This document shows positions 34,480 to 46,781 of a stretch of DNA of 64,000 nt, piece after piece. Source of the DNA: Mauremys mutica. Lineage: Eukaryota > Chordata > Testudines > Geoemydidae. Positions within the stretch are counted from its first letter, which is position 1. The number at the start of each line of letters is the position of its first letter. The stretch is taken from assembly GCF_020497125.1 (NCBI RefSeq), contig NC_059081.1, positions 21,051,105 to 21,115,104 of the forward strand. The letters are read 5' to 3'. A program made the translations under genes and the position numbers. The notes below the pieces were generated by a model. The model was not told the origin of the DNA, ran no database searches, and worked only from the letters and a program-made list of their open reading frames with translations.

Positions 34480-36625
34480 TATTTTTTCTCTGAGAAGGAC
34501 CCCGTGGGAAAAAAAAAACAACCAGTATATAATCATGTAATTAAACACTGGATCATAATACATTTGAATACAGACACCCAGTATGCAAATTTTAGCCTGA
34601 ATGTAACAAAGTTATAAGAAACTGTTAACAGTGACAGGCAACCTTAGTAATAGATGGCACTACCAACCGTATAATGTACTCATATACGCACACCTCTGCT
34701 CTCGGAGAATAGGCCAAGACTTGGGTAGACACATGAAGCTTATTCAGTCCTCACATGGCTATTTCTGAGGTGGAAGCCCATCCCCTGGAAAGGCTGCAGC
34801 TTCCATGGCTATGTATCCAGTCAGACCAACAGATGCAAACATGGATTTTGTGCGGATTATCATCATAGTTTAATATTTCGTGTTCTTAATGCTTTGGAAG
34901 AAACCAAAGGAAGACATAGTCCCTGCACTGTAGAGCTTATAATCGGGCCCACTGAGAAAAAATTGGGGCCCTCAGACATTGTATTCACTGGAATCTCATT
35001 TAACTTTATTTACATAGACATTACAGATGTTTTGGCGGGGGTGGGGGGAGAGGGGAAGGAGGCTGAGCTTGTGGCCCGGTACAATTGTCCCCCCGCTTTT
35101 ACTCCCTCTTATCCGCCTTGCTAACAATCTATATACACAGATGGTACAAATCAAACACAGAATGAAGTGGGAAAATTGGAGATGGAACTATTTTTGTAGG
35201 GGTTTTTTTTGTTTGTTTCTGTTAATTAAATGGGTGGCAATTGGGTTTTTATTTATTTAGTCTTATAGAGATCTGCATATGAAGTGGGTTTTAGAGGGAA
35301 AAAAAATCAGGTTTCCAGAATGATTATGAATAAAAACACAACTGGATAGATCTGTATTTATCAGAATGAAAGGATAACCTACAGCATGATATTGCATAAC
35401 TTCTTTGAACTCAGACTTCAAATCCAGATTTACTCATTCATCAAACTTTAAAATGTATGAGACTGTTTGAAGCTAAGGCACAAGGCAAGGCCACAGCCCC
35501 CACTCCTTCCACACCATCTAGCAGAGCTGAGCAGGTTTGTAGAGGGTATAAAAGCACCACATTCCAGATGTTCTTGGAAGCTCTGGGAGTATCATGCTTG
35601 TTGCAGTATTATCAATGTCAGCTTTACTGTATGCATTTGAGGATGGTGGCAGTATGTACATTAAACTGCTTTAACTTTGTGCATGATAACGGACACAAAG
35701 ATCTGATGACAATATGCTCAACACCAAAATTATCCTAACTCATTTCAAGAAAGAAAACAATTACCAAAACAACAATGTAGACAGGAGGTTGTAGCTCCAC
35801 ATTCTATATGCCTGAGAGGCTTGTGGAACAACAAAAATCCTTACATGCCTACACTGGTAAAAACAGAAAGATTAGAAAGCCAGATGTTGCCCTCACCTCC
35901 ACCTAAAGGAATCTTGCTGCTAGTTTAGTTAACATCCTCTTCCCATTTAAACTGGCCACATGGGAAATCAGCAGTGACAATATGAGTGTGAGCCTTATGC
36001 TGTCTTGGATATGCATCTCTTGCATGGAAGAAGGAAAAGTAGATGTGAAACCAAAGGAGATACTTTTTGCAGTATCTCAGCAGTCCTGAAAGCTCAGAAT
36101 GAAAAGGATGGTTTAAAGAGATTATTTTTTAAAAAATATAATTAAAATGAATACAGCACGACAGACAAGAGATTAAAATTTTCCATATCCCAAGACAAAC
36201 TTCCCTACACTTCTTTGCTAATACAACTCTCACCTAAGCTGCAGAGAACACTTCCATGGGTGAGAGTGTATTTTAGCCTTCACATCCATTTGGTCTTTGA
36301 CATCTCTGTTGAGATTTGTAACAAAGATACAAATTAATCTCTGCTGTAGTGATGATTTTTGTGCTGTGGATATACTATATGAATTGGAGTGAAGTCACCA
36401 CCTCACTTCAGTGTAGGGCACCGAACAACTGTCAACTAATAACGGCTCACTACCACTAGCAAACTTGATTGGATTTGAAATAATAACCTGGGTTTTGACT
36501 GGTATTACTACAGCTGCTGATTATCCAGAAGAAAGAAGTATGACCCTTGCATGACCCTTGTTTCAAGCACAAGAAGTAACCCAAAATAGTCACAGTTCTT
36601 TGCTGAGTTCATAAATAGAATGTTA
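34480..36625. other. Unassigned intron
   Basis: AT-rich with a G-rich patch at 35030-35060. The overlapping plus-strand frames at 34894-35738 have no recognised domain and no splice context. Confidence 0.55.
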
Positions 36626-36630
36626 GAGAC

Positions 36631-36950
36631 CATAGAAACATAGAAATGCAAGGCTGGAAGGGACCTTGAGAGGTCATCTAGTCCTGTCCCCTGTGCTGAA
36701 GCAGCATGAAGTGAACCTAGATCATCCCTGACAGGTATTTTTCCAGCCTGTTCTTAAAAATACAATGATGGGGATTCCACAATGTCTCTTTGAAGATTAT
36801 GCCAGAGCTTAACTACCCTTACAATTAGAAAGCTTTTCCTCACATCTAAACCTAAATATCCCTTGCTGCAGAATAAGCCCATTACTTCCTGACCTACGTT
36901 AAGCAGACATGGAGAACAATTGATCACCATGTTCCTGCTTTCCTTTTCCT
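36631..36950 (-). mobile_element. CR1 3' end
   Basis: Plus-strand text CATAGAAATGCAAGGCTGG, GGGACCTTGAGAGGTCATCT, CTGTTCTTAAAAATAC and GGGGATTCCACAATGTC is the complement of the conserved CR1 3' UTR. So the element lies on the minus strand and is 5'-truncated, as CR1 copies usually are. The same family is at 59540..60430. Confidence 0.82.
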
Positions 36951-39595
36951 CCTGCTCATCTTCCCTTTCACACATGGCACCTCTAAGTAATTAGAATACC
37001 CTCCAGCATCACGAAGAAATACAAGAGCGTATATTGAAACAGTTATATTGATATTACCACTAGCAAAAAACAGTAGGCAACAGATAGGTTTGTGACTGAT
37101 AAGTAAGTGATAATGATAGACATATTGGTCCTGATAATATAAGAATAGAAAAATGCATCCTCCCACACTCAAATTGAACCAAATTCTGAACATTTTCGGA
37201 TATACAAACATTTCCAGATAAGTTCAGTTAAGTTTAAACATTAAAACTTGCCTTTAATGACACTTCTGGACTTTTTGTGGCTTGCCCAGCAATAGTAAAG
37301 ACTCTTGCTCTTCTATTGTGACAAGAGAGAGTCCTATCCTATTTAATAGCTCTTTTATACTCAAATGATCCCAATAATACCTGAAGCTGTTTCATTGTAA
37401 GACCACTCTCTTTCTATGAAAACAGTTGATCCTTCCCAAATTTGTGGTTCCTAACTACCCCAATCTTGTAAATACAAAATCATATGCATCAGATACCCAC
37501 AGCTCTATGTGATACTTGATTTAAAGTACTTTTGAAGGAACCTTTGTTAACAAGGCAAAGGACCAAAGCATTACTGCCTCCAAAAAGTTTAATGGAATAC
37601 TGACAAACCTTTAGCTGTGATCACAGAACTAGGTGATGCTATAGCATTATGCCATAAAGTACTGTAATTTAAATACATTTCCCTCAAAATGTTATTACCT
37701 AGGAAAAATTGCTTACCAGGTTTGCAGCCTGGTGGAAAATTAGAATTAGACCAACCAGTTGTACATTTTGATGGTTTATATGTGTAAATGTCAAATGCAT
37801 ATCTCTCTATTATAATGTCTCTAAATTGGAATTGCTTTTTCCTGCAGCCCTAATACATAGGACCCTATCTGCTTGATGACTTCTCTTTGAAACACAGGGA
37901 TACATATTCAAACTGATATTCTGGCTTCTTGTGGGGTCTTTAAAGTATGTGGTTGCCTGAAGAGGGAACTCCTAACCCACCTGTCAGAATCCATCTGCAT
38001 CTGTGTTTAAATGCATATAAATCTTCTCAGAATCATCCAGAAAGCTGTATAATCATCGGCTATGTCCAGCAGAACCAGGGAAACAAAGGATTTGCACAAA
38101 ATTGATGAATAAATGCAGTAGCACTGGTGACTGCCTCTGTCATAAAAACCAACATCGCCCCTATTCAGAGTGCCACTAAGACTGCTGACAGGCAAAGAGA
38201 AGATTCTCCAGAACTCAGGCCTGTCTACACCACTCGCTCATGAAAACCAAAACCAAAAAACCGAAAATGAACAACAATAATTTGCCTAAAGTTGGTATGG
38301 CCTACCTTCGTTTCTATCTCTGTCCTCCACCCTCTGATTCTGCCAGTATCTTGATCCCTTCCCAGTAAAATCTCTAAACTGAAGTAAACTTTGGTACAGC
38401 CTTAGGAAAAGAAGACATAAAGAAATGGTTTCCCCACAAATAAAACTCCCATGAACAAAAATATTTCCTTTCCTGCAAATAATCATCCACAAGCACATAT
38501 TAAGTATTTATACATGGTGCACTCACTTAATTCTCTCTCTCCCTCAAAAATCAATCTTCTCAGACCCAACACACAAAATCCTAGAGTATCTATTGAGCTT
38601 CTCTTCAGAGCAGTCTGGTCTGGCACTTTTTGAGAGCACTCTTTCCAAAGGAATGCAGGTCCAAAATGAGGGTGGGGGGAAGAGATGAGAAACAGAGCCC
38701 CTGCAGGACCAGGAGGAAGGATATTCTCTCTGCCTGTTATGGTCTTCCCTCCTGCCTGCTCTGCAGCATGGTTTGTGTGGGGATTGCAATTAGAGACAGG
38801 AGGAGAAAGCCAGAGGTCTCTGATCAAAAGCCAGAGATTAGACAGGTCTGTCAGTAGTGTTCATAATAAGTTAATTAAAAAATGAGTTGAATGTCTTCAT
38901 CTGCCTTCTTTGGTAAGCTAAACACCACATATACTGAAATCACTGAGAATGTGGAGACAAGAAAAGAGAGTAGAAGGATTTCCAGCAAAGATTTAAGGAA
39001 TGTAGAAATCTCTGAGTGATAAGACTATGAATTTTCTGGTAAATCAGGAGAGGCTCTTAAGAGTGAAATGTGGTGAAAAAGGAACCATATTAGAATGTCT
39101 GGTATTCCTGTGAACGTAGAAAATAACAAAATGCTAGAGTTTTTGTCTTCCTCAGTTCCTTACAAAGTTTTAAATCTAGAAATATTTTGATTATGTCATA
39201 GAAACTTTCATAAAATATAAACATCAAAATAAAAATATCTGTTCATTCCACCCAGATCTAATTATCTACTTCCTAGATTAGCTATTTAAGTAAGAAATTT
39301 GACAAGCAGCCTGGAAGAAAGGTCATGTTCTGTATGAGGACAGAAAATCTATTTCATGACTACTATCTTGAGGCACAGAAAATTTGGAGATGCATTACAA
39401 ACACAGATTCCTAAGTCAAAAAAGGAGGAACTCAGAGCGCTTGCAAAAAATTGGCTGGAAGACAATCAACTACATAAAATAAATGTCCAAGAATACTATT
39501 TTTGTGCAAATACCTTAAACTACCAATCCACACAAAATAGTTAGAATTAACTGATTAATATGAAGTTTGAAATACATTTGATGTGAATAAATCAA
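36951..39595. other. Unassigned intron
   Basis: AT-rich. A possible transposon end, GGCCTGTCTACACCACTCGC, stands alone at 38218. The frames at 38483-38885 on both strands are overlapping and mutually exclusive, without recognisable domains. Confidence 0.5.
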
Positions 39596-39599
39596 GAAC

Positions 39600-40870
39600 A
39601 ATATAAAAAATGAAAATGGAGGTTTACTCTTTCCAGATTTAGGATTATGCCACCGTGAAAGCTAATTAAAGTTTATTTCAGTTTGGATCAAAAATGATGA
39701 GATTAAATGGCTACTTTCTGAAAAGTCTGACACTCAATTTATACATAAGGCTGAGATTTTCAAAACTGCTTAATTCTGGGAAATTTCTACTCATTAATTA
39801 GTCAGCCAAATCAGAAAAAATTACCAGAAACAGATGGATTTCTAGTGTATTGAAAATATAGAAATATATGATAAAATGACAAATACTTGAGAGATATTTA
39901 AAAACTGATCATTTATAACATCCCAGATGTTATCCCTAACTTTATAAAAAGATGCGAGACAAAATTAGTGCAAATGGGATGAAAATATTTATGAAAAGTA
40001 TTTAACAAAGCTATGTTAAACCATACACACAATTATAAGAACAATGTATTTATAAACAGAACTTGTGTCTCTTATGGTGAAGATATTAATTATAAAATCA
40101 TAAGACCTTTTTAAATTAGATTTATCCCCAGTAAAGAATGACATGAAGAAATTACAAGATAAGCAAATATTTTGTAAAAAAAGAAATAGTTATGTTGTAT
40201 GAATCTTTTTCTACAGAATTGCAGGTAAATATTGACAACTCAAGGTTAGAACAGAAAATGAACCAGAAAATCTCTTTAGGGGACTGGCACAGAGAGGAAG
40301 AGTACTCCTGTGATTAAGGCCTGAGCCTAGGACTTGGGAAACCCTGATTCAATTCCCTACTCTACCACCTTGTTACCTTGCACAAGTCACTTAGCCTCTC
40401 TGTGCCTCAGTTCCCCATCTGTAAAATGGAGATAATAGTTCCCTACCTCAGCAGAGTGTTGTGAGGATAAATACATTAAAGATAGTAAAGTGCTCAGATA
40501 CTGGGGCCATATAAGTACCAAAGACAGACAGATATACTACTAGTCACTATGAATGGGATAAATTCCTCTTCATGGATATACTGCCAGTAGCAAATTATGG
40601 TCCTATATTTTTGCTCACCTATCTTGTAAATAGTAGAGAAAATTTTCACAGCAAATTGCTGGAGGAAATTCCATCGTATGGGCATTCATGTTCATATCTT
40701 CTGGGACTGCCCTAAATTGACAGGCTGCTGAAAATTGAGGCAACAGTAACTTTAGTGACATACCCTCCAAATTGCTGTTACTGTGATGTTAGGGAAACAT
40801 ACTGATTTGCTGAAATTAAACATACATAGATTCCTGTTGGGAATTCTTCTGACTGCAGCCAATAAATGTA
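39600..40870 (+). mobile_element. L1-clade LINE, carboxy-terminal ORF2 fragment
   Basis: Plus-strand text gives GGLLFPDLGLCHRES followed by LKFISVWIKNDEIKWLLSE (about 39617-39720). Further right come NCWRKFHRMG and HVHIFWDCPKL (about 40655-40725), then LLGILLTAANKCIL (about 40837-40878). This is the order of the L1 ORF2 carboxy terminus, with the CW...H..FW.CP zinc-knuckle-like motif. Many stops are present. A MIR at about 40290..40530 interrupts it between the two motif groups. Confidence 0.68.
40290..40530 (+). repeat. MIR/CORE-type tRNA-derived SINE
   Basis: A well-preserved SINE. It has a tRNA-like head with the B-box-like GATTCAATTCC (about 40347), then CACAAGTCACTTAGCCTCTC, TGTGCCTCAGTTCCCCATCT, GTAAAATGGAGATAATAG and TTGTGAGGATAAATAC. 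This is the MIR order on the plus strand. It lies inside the L1-like LINE and is more intact than the other MIR copies here. Confidence 0.82.
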
Positions 40871-41238
40871 TTTTGCCACTACTGTTGTAAAAATGAATAT
40901 TACCTACAGAAATGTGATTTACAAGAATAAACTAATCAAGAGAAATAGAATACTTTACTTCCTCTATTTGATTAACCCTTAAACTACTGATGAAAGTTGA
41001 ACTAACTAGCAGAAATTCAGTACTGTTATTTGTATTGTTATATAATATATATACTTAGTGTCACTCATAATCTATACTGTCTTAATTTTGTTGTATTTCC
41101 TTATCTTTTATTTTTAATACCGATACTAAACTTGTACTTTCAACCATTCTGTTTATCATTAATAAAATATCAAGGATTTAATGATTATATAATATGTGCA
41201 ACAATAGAGTAATAAACCAAAATACACATATACTACAA

Positions 41239-41804
41239 CAGTGGTTCCCAAATGTGTTCTGGCACTTGTGCAGAGAAAGCCCCTGGCAGGCTGGGCCGGT
41301 TTGTGTACCTGCCGCATCCACAGGTTTGGCTGATCGTGGCTCCCAGTGGCCACGGTTTGCTGCTCCAGGCCAATGGGAGCTGCTGGAAGTGGCGGCCAGT
41401 ATGTCCCTTGCAGGGCTGGCTCCAGGGGTTTTGCCGCCCCAAGCAGCCCAAAAAAAAAAAAAAAAAAAAAAAGCCTCGATCGCGATCTGCGGCAATTCAG
41501 CGGGAGGTCCTTCGCTCCGAGTAGGAGTGAGGGACCCTCTGCTGAATTGCTGCTGAATCCCTGAAAGTGCCGCCCCACTCCCGAGTTGCTGCCCCAAGCA
41601 CCTGCTTGATAAGCTGGTGCCTGGAGCCGGCCCTGGTCCCTTGGCCCGCGCCTCTTCCAGCAGCTCCCATTGGCCTGAAGCAGTGAACCGTGGCCACTGG
41701 AAGCCACGATCGGCCGAACCTGTGGACACGGCAGGTAAACAAACCAGCCCTGCCTGCCAGGGGCTTTCCCTGCACAAGTGGCTGAACAAGTTTGGGAACC
41801 ACTG
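41239..41804. mobile_element. hAT MITE (CAGTGGTTCCCAAA family) hosting a second hAT MITE
   Basis: Ends are CAGTGGTTCCCAAATGTG and the opposed GTTTGGGAACCACTG. Flanks TACTACAA/TCCTACAA are an 8-bp duplication with one mismatch. The arms CAGAGAAAGCCCCTGGCAGG and CCTGCCAGGGGCTTTCCCTG pair, making a large GC-rich palindrome. It is interrupted at 41411..41635. Frames of up to 215 codons cross it on both strands but reflect only palindromic GC-rich DNA. Confidence 0.87.
41411..41635. mobile_element. hAT MITE nested in another hAT MITE
   Basis: A 225-bp element with CAGGGCTGGCTCCAG at the left and CTGGAGCCGGCCCTG at the right. Flanks GTCCCTTG/GTCCCTTG are a perfect 8-bp target duplication. It holds a run of 24 A at 41450-41473. 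It must be younger than the surrounding element. Confidence 0.92.
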
Positions 41805-42274
41805 TCCTACAAGAATACTTGTCAAAATTAATAATTGATAAAGTGGTTATTCATCACAGAATACATCAGTAAAATGAAATGCATATATTTCGTATGTAAA
41901 TGTCAAGACCACTGTGCCTCTCGGCTAATCAGCAGTGCCACCGTGAACATTTGTAGGGTGACAGAACAGCACAAGTAGCTGATGCAAGAAATGACGCTCT
42001 TAATCAGTCAAGAAACACCAAAGTGTGCCTTTGTTATTTTTAATTAATATTTTGGTGATTTAGTAGATAGTAGTATGACCACCAAGTCAGAACTAAACCA
42101 GTTCACCTGTACAGTGTTGGGGGACCTCTGCTGCAGGATTAAACTTAAAACTGAGATCCTAAAAGAGCATATGGCATTTTCCATAATAATGGACCATAAA
42201 ATCCAGGTCAAATTTCAACTCAAATAAACACGCTCTATTTGCCCAAATTGAGCCCGAAGCATCAAATAGATATA

Positions 42275-42430
42275 CTAGGGGTTCTCAAGCTTTTCCATAA
42301 CATGGAACATACCTGAAGTTTGTCTCAAGGATCATTTTATCTCCCATTTGTAATCTACAATTCACCTTCTTTCCCAGTAGTGATCAAACAACATCCCTGT
42401 GGCAACTAGGGCTTTTTTTTAATAGAGAGA
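42275..42430. mobile_element. Truncated hAT MITE-like fragment
   Basis: AGGGGTTCTCAAGCTTTTCC followed by CATAACATGGAACATACC resembles the left end of a CAGGGGTTCTCAAAC-type hAT repeat. The right terminus and target duplication are not visible. Confidence 0.4.
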
Positions 42431-42782
42431 AGTAGTGAATGTAGCCTTAACTTATTTTACTGAGATTTAGCAGCAGTAAACAGGAAGAGTCAGCACTATG
42501 TGACCAGACAGTTCACATTCCACCAGGAAGTGCTCTGTATAATAGACCACTGTAACAGAACCACTGGGATTTGTTATTCTTTTTCATGTTGTACCCTGCA
42601 CTGCTGTGTAATGATGCTCTGTACGGTTAAAACATTTCTCTACAGAGACATCTTCATTTTGGTAGAGTGGGGAGCGACTCTTCTGTATAATTTGTGTAAC
42701 AATTTGAAAAGCACCACAAGATTTTTCAGGATGTAAAAACTAGTTACTGCACCTTTTTAATATATTTTTTTCCAAACAGTCA

Positions 42783-43212
42783 AGGTGGGTGAAATATTAT
42801 CTTTTATTGGACTAACTTCTGTCCATGGGGCAGACAAGCTTTTGAGTTTCACAGAGTCTGGAAAAGGTACTTAGAGTGTCACAGCTAAATACAAGATCAA
42901 ACAGATAGTTTAGCATAAGTAGTTAGCACAAATTCTAAGGTGAGGTGGCCTGTCAACACCCCTGATGTCATAGGACAAAAATGGGGGTTAGTGGGTTACA
43001 AATTGCTGCAATAAGCCATAAATCCAGTGTCTTTATTAAGACCATGATATTTAGTGTCTAGCAAAGTTATTAATCTCCCAGGCTCATCTTTTGAAAGCGT
43101 TGTATAGTTTTCCTTTGAGGATGAGAACTGATAGGTCAGACATAGAGTGATCACTTTGAGAAAAGATGTTTCTGTCTATTGTCATTTTCCTGTGTGAGTT
43201 CCCTCTCCAAAT
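42783..43212 (-). mobile_element. Penelope-like element 3' part (endonuclease end), minus strand
   Basis: On the minus strand, 43200-43060 reads SQSDHSMSDLSVLILKG then LYNAFKR.AWE, the carboxy-terminal part of the GIY-YIG endonuclease of Penelope-like elements as I recall it. A 3' UTR follows (CACAGCTAAATACAAG complement near 42885) and a terminal segment near 42785-42870 carrying CAAGGTGGGTGAAATATTAT. The terminal about 125 bp are repeated in opposite orientation at 43775-43905. Confidence 0.6.
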
Positions 43213-43223
43213 ACACACCCCTA

Positions 43224-43404
43224 GTTTTCAGAGGGGTAGCCGTGTTAGTCTGTATCAGTAAAAACAATGAGGAATCCTTATGGCATCTTAGAGACTAAGC
43301 GTCCGTGTGCTATAACCTACTATGAAGTGGGTTATAGCCCATAAAGCTTATGCCCAAATAAATTTGTTAGTCTCTAAGGTGCCACCAGGACTTTTCATTG
43401 TTTG
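43224..43404. repeat. Hairpin repeat of Penelope-type terminus
   Basis: A 180-bp palindrome. CAATGAGGAATCCTTATGGC followed by ATCTTAGAGACTAA at the left mirrors TTAGTCTCTAAGGTGCCACC followed by AGGACTTTTCATTG at the right. It starts GGGTAGCCGTGTTAGTCTG. It lies exactly between the two opposed Penelope-like parts. Confidence 0.6.
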
Positions 43405-43940
43405 TACACTCATAGTTGTCACCTATCACCCAAGGTTGAAACCCATTTGTGGTATCATCAAAAAATGACAACCCATACTCAATGGGGACCTTCTCCTAAA
43501 AGAAATCTTTCCTGAACCTCTCTTCTGACCTTCAAACAAACCCCAACCTCTCCAAGTTCATCATAAGAAGCAAGTTCCTCGCAGACCAGGACACACTGAC
43601 TTAAAGTGGCATCAAACCCTGCCAGAATAACAAACCTGCAAAACCTGAAGACATATCTCCATTGCTATAATGATCAATACCCCCCACAATACACCATTCA
43701 AGATCTACACGTGACTATCACAACATCTGGTATACCTCATCCAGTGCACTAAATGCCCTCAAAACAGTTTGATCTTGTATTTAGCTGTGACACTCTGAAT
43801 ACCTTTCCCAGACTTGAGGAAGAGCTCTGGGTAGCTCAAAAGCATGTCTGTTTCACCAACAGAATTTGGACCAGTAATAGATATTACCTCACCCACTTGT
43901 CTCTCTAATATTTGGGACCAGCACAGTTACAACACCACTT
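43405..43940 (+). mobile_element. Penelope-like element 3' part, plus strand, internally deleted
   Basis: Plus-strand frame SQHLVYLIQCTKCPQN (about 43715-43765) is the start of a GIY-YIG domain (VYLIQC..C). Upstream text RSKFLADQDTLT precedes it. The frame then jumps directly to the shared 3' UTR and terminus (CACAGCTAAATACAAG complement, ending ATATTTGGGACCAGCACAG), so most of the endonuclease is deleted. The terminus is the inverted mate of 42783-42905. Confidence 0.6.
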
Positions 43941-44845
43941 TTTTTTTCGAATAGAATTTTAAAGAGTTCCGTGCACAGAAAAAAAGTGCAATGGAGGCAA
44001 CTATAACATCCCGTTACAAAGATCTATTATAGTTTGAATTACAAGATAAAGAAATATAGCCTTCAAATTTCATCGCATATTCCAAACGTGCATTTTTGAT
44101 AAAATTACTGTCAAAACTGGAAACCTACAGTATTTGAACAAAAAGAGTATATTGCAAATTTGGATCACTTTCCTGTGTGTCTAAAGTAAAGACTCACTTG
44201 AGATAGGCATGTAGTTTCAAGTTATTTTTGCAACAAACTCCCCCCCACTCCATTTTAGCATAAAACATACCTTTTTAAATTAAGATATTGAAAAATTCTA
44301 ATAATGAATCTATTCTTTTCTACCCTCCTAAGCAGAGTATCTGAGAATCTTCCAGATGTGTATTAACTGATAGAAAGAACAAACCACACTTGATAGATGT
44401 TAGTCTCTCATACTCTTTGGGACCAAAATTGTGGGTAAAGTTTGGTGTTTTCCTTTGCTATTTATTTATTTGTCCATTAACTGCTATGGTTTATGTTGTA
44501 GGCAACATCAAAGCAGCATGGCTAGTTCTTGGAATGGAAGATGGTTCTTAGTTACTATGGAGACTAATAGGATGATTTAATCTATTCAATATATGAAAAT
44601 TTCATCTGTTAAAAACAGTACCTCTCTATGCCTTTTTGTAGTATAGTGCCATATATTTTTATCTGTTGTAAAGGCCTGATACTGTTCACACTGAAGACAA
44701 TGACAAAATTCCCATTTACTGCATTAGGAATATGATTGGGCTCCACATGTGTCCAAAAGCCTCAAGCTCATCTTAGAGCCTTAACGTTCAAAGAAGGGCA
44801 TATTTTCCCCCTGTGGCATGGTAAGATGAAAGAAAAATGGGGGCT
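43941..44845. other. Unassigned AT-rich intron
   Basis: No gene, family or regulatory signal recognised. Confidence 0.6.
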
Positions 44846-45031
44846 ATGGGAACCGGTGCGGGCCGAAAGACGTACTGGCTGCCGCTTCCCACAGCTCCCA
44901 TTGGCCTGGAGCAGTGAACCACAGCCAGTGGGAGCCGCTATCAGCCGGACCTGCAGATGCAGCAGGTAAACCGGCCTGGCCCGCCAGGGGCTTTCCCTGA
45001 ACAAGCGGTGTCCCAAGCTTGGGAAACACTG
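44846..45031. mobile_element. Right half of a hAT MITE (same family as 41239..41804)
   Basis: CACAGCTCCCATTGGCCTGG, GGACCTGCAGATGCAGCAGG, GCCAGGGGCTTTCCCTGAAC and the end TTGGGAAACACTG match the right half of the 41239 element. The left half is missing, so no target duplication can be assigned. The left boundary is approximate. Confidence 0.65.
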
Positions 45032-46781
45032 TCCTAGGGCACTAATGGATCTTACCCCAACAGAACAACTTTCATAACTAATTATTATCCATTTCCAGCC
45101 CACTCCTTAGGTAAAAAACCCCGCATTTTTAATTTAACAATGCCTAAATAAGCAACACCAAACTACATGGTGTATAGTGATAAATGAAATATGTCACCTT
45201 TGAGCATACTGTGAGATACAACACTGATGGCTTAGATTTGAAGAAATCAAATAGTCCATAAATTCTCATAACAATATATCCTGAATTATGTTACATTAAA
45301 TATATACCAATATATAATACTACTGCTGGTTTTATTAGAGTTATTACTGCACAAAAAGCTATTTAAAAGGAATTAATTTGGGGAAAAGAATAAACACAGT
45401 ATGAAAACAATGAAAATGGTAAGTACATTGTATTTATAGTTTGATAAATTAAGTTTAATATTTTCTTTTACTGCCTACACAGTGAATTTGGTTTCTCATC
45501 TCTTTAATTTTTACTCCTGTATGTGGAATCCGATGGACTTTCATGGTAGCAAGATAAGGAAGTGCAGGAACTCTTTTCACGAAACCCCTCACGAATATGG
45601 GTTAATAAAGACAGTATGTACATGCAGCCTGTAATGTTGAAAGAAAACCATGATTTGGGGGCCTAATGCTTAGATCATTTATGCTAGTGCTAATCTGTAT
45701 TAACTTCATTATTGTCAGATTCACATAAGTGATTTGGCTATACTTCTCCTGGAGAAGTATGGTCTACAGGCATAATCAAAACTAAATTGATGTCTGTGAG
45801 CCTGGCAGCTCCTCCCCCAGCCCCTCACAATACCAATTGTCAAAGAGCTGAACATACCAAAACTCACAACAAGCCTGACACACTCATTGCCCTAACACAC
45901 TGTTGTCATGATATTCATTTAAAAGTTGTCTTGTAATATATCATTTGAAAAACTAGTAACATGCTTATCATTAATATCAGTATGAAACATATGTAAAAAC
46001 ATCATATATGTGAAAGTACGGATACTCATGATATTATGTTTTGGAGTTTGTAAACAGACAAAGGAGGCAAAACATTTTTTTTCTTAGACAAAGAAATTTG
46101 TATTTACTTGTCTGACCGGCTTGATCACAAGCAGCAGACAATGCACATATATTTACACAGAAGGTAAATAAAGCCATCAAGATAACAAGAATGGGAGAAG
46201 ACCACTTAATGATCAAGACAGGGGATGGAGTGTGTACCCCCCGCACACCCCACCCCGCAAGCTTTCCTGGATCTTGACACAGAGCAATGAACTTGGGGAT
46301 AATATAAGGGGGACAAAGAGATATTCAAGTCATCCATCCGCTGAGGGAACAAAGAATCCAGTACTTTGAAAGTTGAATCCTTGCTGGTACAGCCGGTCAC
46401 GCTGGAGCATGCTAACAACTTGCTATGAATCAGAAACTATGTTAGGAAAAGCTATATCTTGCTAGACTTAAGTTTTAGATGCTAGAAAGCATGTTAGTTT
46501 TGTTCTGTTTGCAACCCTTTCATATTTCTTTTACTCTTGCTTGAAATCACTTAAATCTAAGTTCTTTGTTAGTAAACTTACTCTTAGTTTTGGTACAAAC
46601 TGTCTCAGTTCTATGAAGTAAGGTGGAGTGTGCCACCCCAGCTGTTTTGTGTATTGGCTCTTTGGAGGCAGCAAACTTGGTCCTACCTCGGTGAGTGTCT
46701 AGTAAGAGGGATTGGACACAGCAGGGAAGGTGATTTTGGGGAGACTCAGGACTGGAAGTTTTGTTGGAGTCACCCTACAAG

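Noticed and set aside
40340..40365. B-box-like GATTCAATTCC as evidence of a tRNA gene
   Set aside because: It belongs to the tRNA-derived head of a MIR. A full cloverleaf cannot be drawn.
41159..41838. Overlapping open frames of 60-215 codons on both strands, including a poly-Phe/poly-Lys stretch
   Set aside because: They fall entirely on two nested palindromic hAT MITEs and a run of 24 A. Frames on opposite strands mirror each other, and no domain is recognisable.
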